A program made the translations under genes and the position numbers. The notes below the pieces were generated by a model, which saw only the letters and a list, made by a program, of their open reading frames with translations, was not told the DNA's origin and did no database searches. Shown in pieces: positions 62,982-64,000 of a stretch of DNA of 64,000 bases. Position 1 is the stretch's first letter. Each line of letters begins with the position of its first letter. Source of the stretch: Micromonospora sp. HK10 (GTDB lineage Bacteria; Actinomycetota; Actinomycetes; Mycobacteriales; Micromonosporaceae); contig NZ_KQ058900.1 of NCBI RefSeq assembly GCF_000982955.1, positions 46,082 through 110,081 on the forward strand, written 5' to 3'.

Positions 62982-63659
62982 ATGTCCGACGCGCACCTGA
63001 CCGAGCGGCCGGTCGACGACGGTCCCGATCCCGTCGAGCTGACCGACGAACCGATCCAGCTGAGCCGCCGCGACCCGGCGAACGAGCCCGAGCCGGGCCG
63101 CGGCTCGCGCCGGCGCCGGATCGCCCTCGCCGCCGTCCTGGTGGTCGGGCTGGCCGGGCTGGGGGCGCTCGGGGTGGGTGGCTGGCGGGTGCTCCAGCAG
63201 AAGGATCCGCGGCTCAGCACGCCGGCCGAGGTGGCCGGGTTGCACCGGGACGACAGCGACCGGGCCCGGAGCACCGCGGACTATCTGCGTGACGGCTTCG
63301 CCGCCGACATCGAGCTGGACCGCAGCTTCGGCACCGTGTACGCGGATCCGGCCGACGCGAAGCGTTCGGTGCTGGTCTTCGGTGGCGCCACCCTGCTCTG
63401 GCAGCCGGAGCGGGACCTGGACAGCCTCTTCGGGCTGATGGCGGACGAGACCGGCAAGGTCACCGGCCTGCGCGAGGTGGACGCCGGCCGGCTGGGCGGA
63501 GTGATGAAGTGCGGTACGACCAACGGTGACGGTGGCGACTTCGCGGTGTGCGGCTGGGCCGACCACGGCAGCGTGGTGATGGCGATCTTCCCGAACCGGT
63601 CCGTCGACGACTCGGCCGCGCTGTTCCGCCGCATGCGGGAGGCCATCGAGCGCCGCTGA
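62982..63659 (+). CDS. Single-pass membrane protein, paralogue of the 45.2-46.8 kb protein
   Basis: 225 residues. A charged N-terminus and one membrane helix (IALAAVLVVGLAGLGALGVG) precede an extracytoplasmic domain. Its pattern (VLVFGGATLLWQPERDLDSL, VMKCGTTNGDG, FAVCGWADHGSVVMAIFPN, RSVDDSAALFRRM) matches the C-terminal domain of the protein ending at 46753. The paired Cys and DHGS motifs are shared. A TACGGT -10-like hexamer ends eight bases before ATG 62982, which would allow a leaderless message. A GTG nine bases upstream is the alternative start. Confidence 0.75.
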   Translation: MSDAHLTERPVDDGPDPVELTDEPIQLSRRDPANEPEPGRGSRRRRIALAAVLVVGLAGLGALGVGGWRVLQQKDPRLSTPAEVAGLHRDDSDRARSTADYLRDGFAADIELDRSFGTVYADPADAKRSVLVFGGATLLWQPERDLDSLFGLMADETGKVTGLREVDAGRLGGVMKCGTTNGDGGDFAVCGWADHGSVVMAIFPNRSVDDSAALFRRMREAIERR

Positions 63660-63689
63660 CCGACCGCCACGATCCGGCAACCCGCATCC

Positions 63690-63960
63690 TGGTTGGTGCT
63701 GTTTGCGGCAGGTCGTGGTTTCGGGGCGCTCGGAAGTCCCGGGCTGCGGCACCCGGTGTCGTGGTTGGTGCTGTTTGCGGCGGGTCGTGGTATCGGGGCG
63801 CTTGGGAAGCCCCGGGCTGCGGCAACCGGTGTCTTCCGTTGGTGCTGTTTGCGGCAGGTCGTGGTGTCGGGGCGCTGCGAAGCCCCGGGCTGCGGCACCT
63901 TTGGTTGGTGCTGTTTGCGGCAGAACGTGGTTTCGGGGCGCTGGGAAGCGCCGGGGTGCG
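63690..63960. repeat. About 70-bp tandem repeat, four copies, reaching the window end
   Basis: Four imperfect copies of a 66-75 bp unit, each with the core GGTGCTGTTTGCGGCAGG and a GGGGCGCT...AGCCCCGGGCTGCGG segment able to form a hairpin. The bases after 63960 are similar but degenerate. No gene is supported in 63660-64000. Confidence 0.9.
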
Positions 63961-64000
63961 GCGATTGGTGCCGGTCCTTTTTGGGGTTTCGGGGTGGGGA

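Noticed and set aside
63690..63960. CRISPR array
   Set aside because: Units are adjacent with degenerate, similar sequence rather than identical repeats separated by unique spacers; no cas genes are near.

Overview
The window is about 73% GC, compact, and full of GTGA/ATGA stop-start overlaps. Its gene content is that of a high-GC Gram-positive actinomycete, most likely Micromonosporaceae (Micromonospora-like). The evidence for this is the mycosin/ESX-type genes, DUF397, DUF3618, DUF4233, a translational ileS T-box and many GTG starts. The family assignment is an inference; no 16S gene is present.

Backbone. The left part carries the widely conserved actinobacterial order lepA - rpsT - holA - comEC - comEA - degV - phosphatase (gpgP-like) - rsfS - nadD. 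The right part carries obg - rpmA - rplU - rne - TIGR03936, then TIGR03960, plsC, ileS, ndk - DUF4233 - folC - valS. The same blocks occur in the Rv2404c-Rv2448c region of Mycobacterium tuberculosis, so this is a chromosomal core region for translation, ribosome assembly, RNA turnover, NAD and folate synthesis, and DNA uptake/repair.

Accessory blocks interrupt the backbone. (1) 14.7-32.1 kb, between nadD and obg: a PadR regulator with a flavin monooxygenase, aminopeptidase N, DUF397, a CYP152-type fatty-acid P450, and an operon of a ferritin-like protein, a molybdopterin oxidoreductase lacking its Fe-S cysteines, a zinc alcohol dehydrogenase and an SRPBCC protein. It also holds a glycosyltransferase and a cluster of small membrane/stress proteins (DUF3618, holin-like DUF1469, DUF4383, DUF6766). 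Several of these genes, and the GlsB-like gene at the left end, have a GTTT-N15/16-GGG element upstream, like SigB/SigF stress promoters. (2) 39.4-42.9 kb: a type VII secretion cassette (mycosin, a Gly-rich WXG-type protein and a small helical protein) sitting between two radical-SAM-associated genes that are normally neighbours. (3) 51.0-56.4 kb: a DUF5937 regulator, a leaderless 23-codon ORF coupled to an ABC-2 exporter, and an ECF41 sigma module with its carboxymuconolactone decarboxylase partner.

The most unusual sequence-level feature is recurrent: short tandem repeats lie directly after genes and are made of the gene's own last codons plus its stop codon (lepA, the phosphotransferase, pepN, DUF4383, an ABC permease). 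The ileS leader is a clear T-box riboswitch. The right end runs into four copies of a roughly 70-bp tandem repeat that continues towards the window edge.
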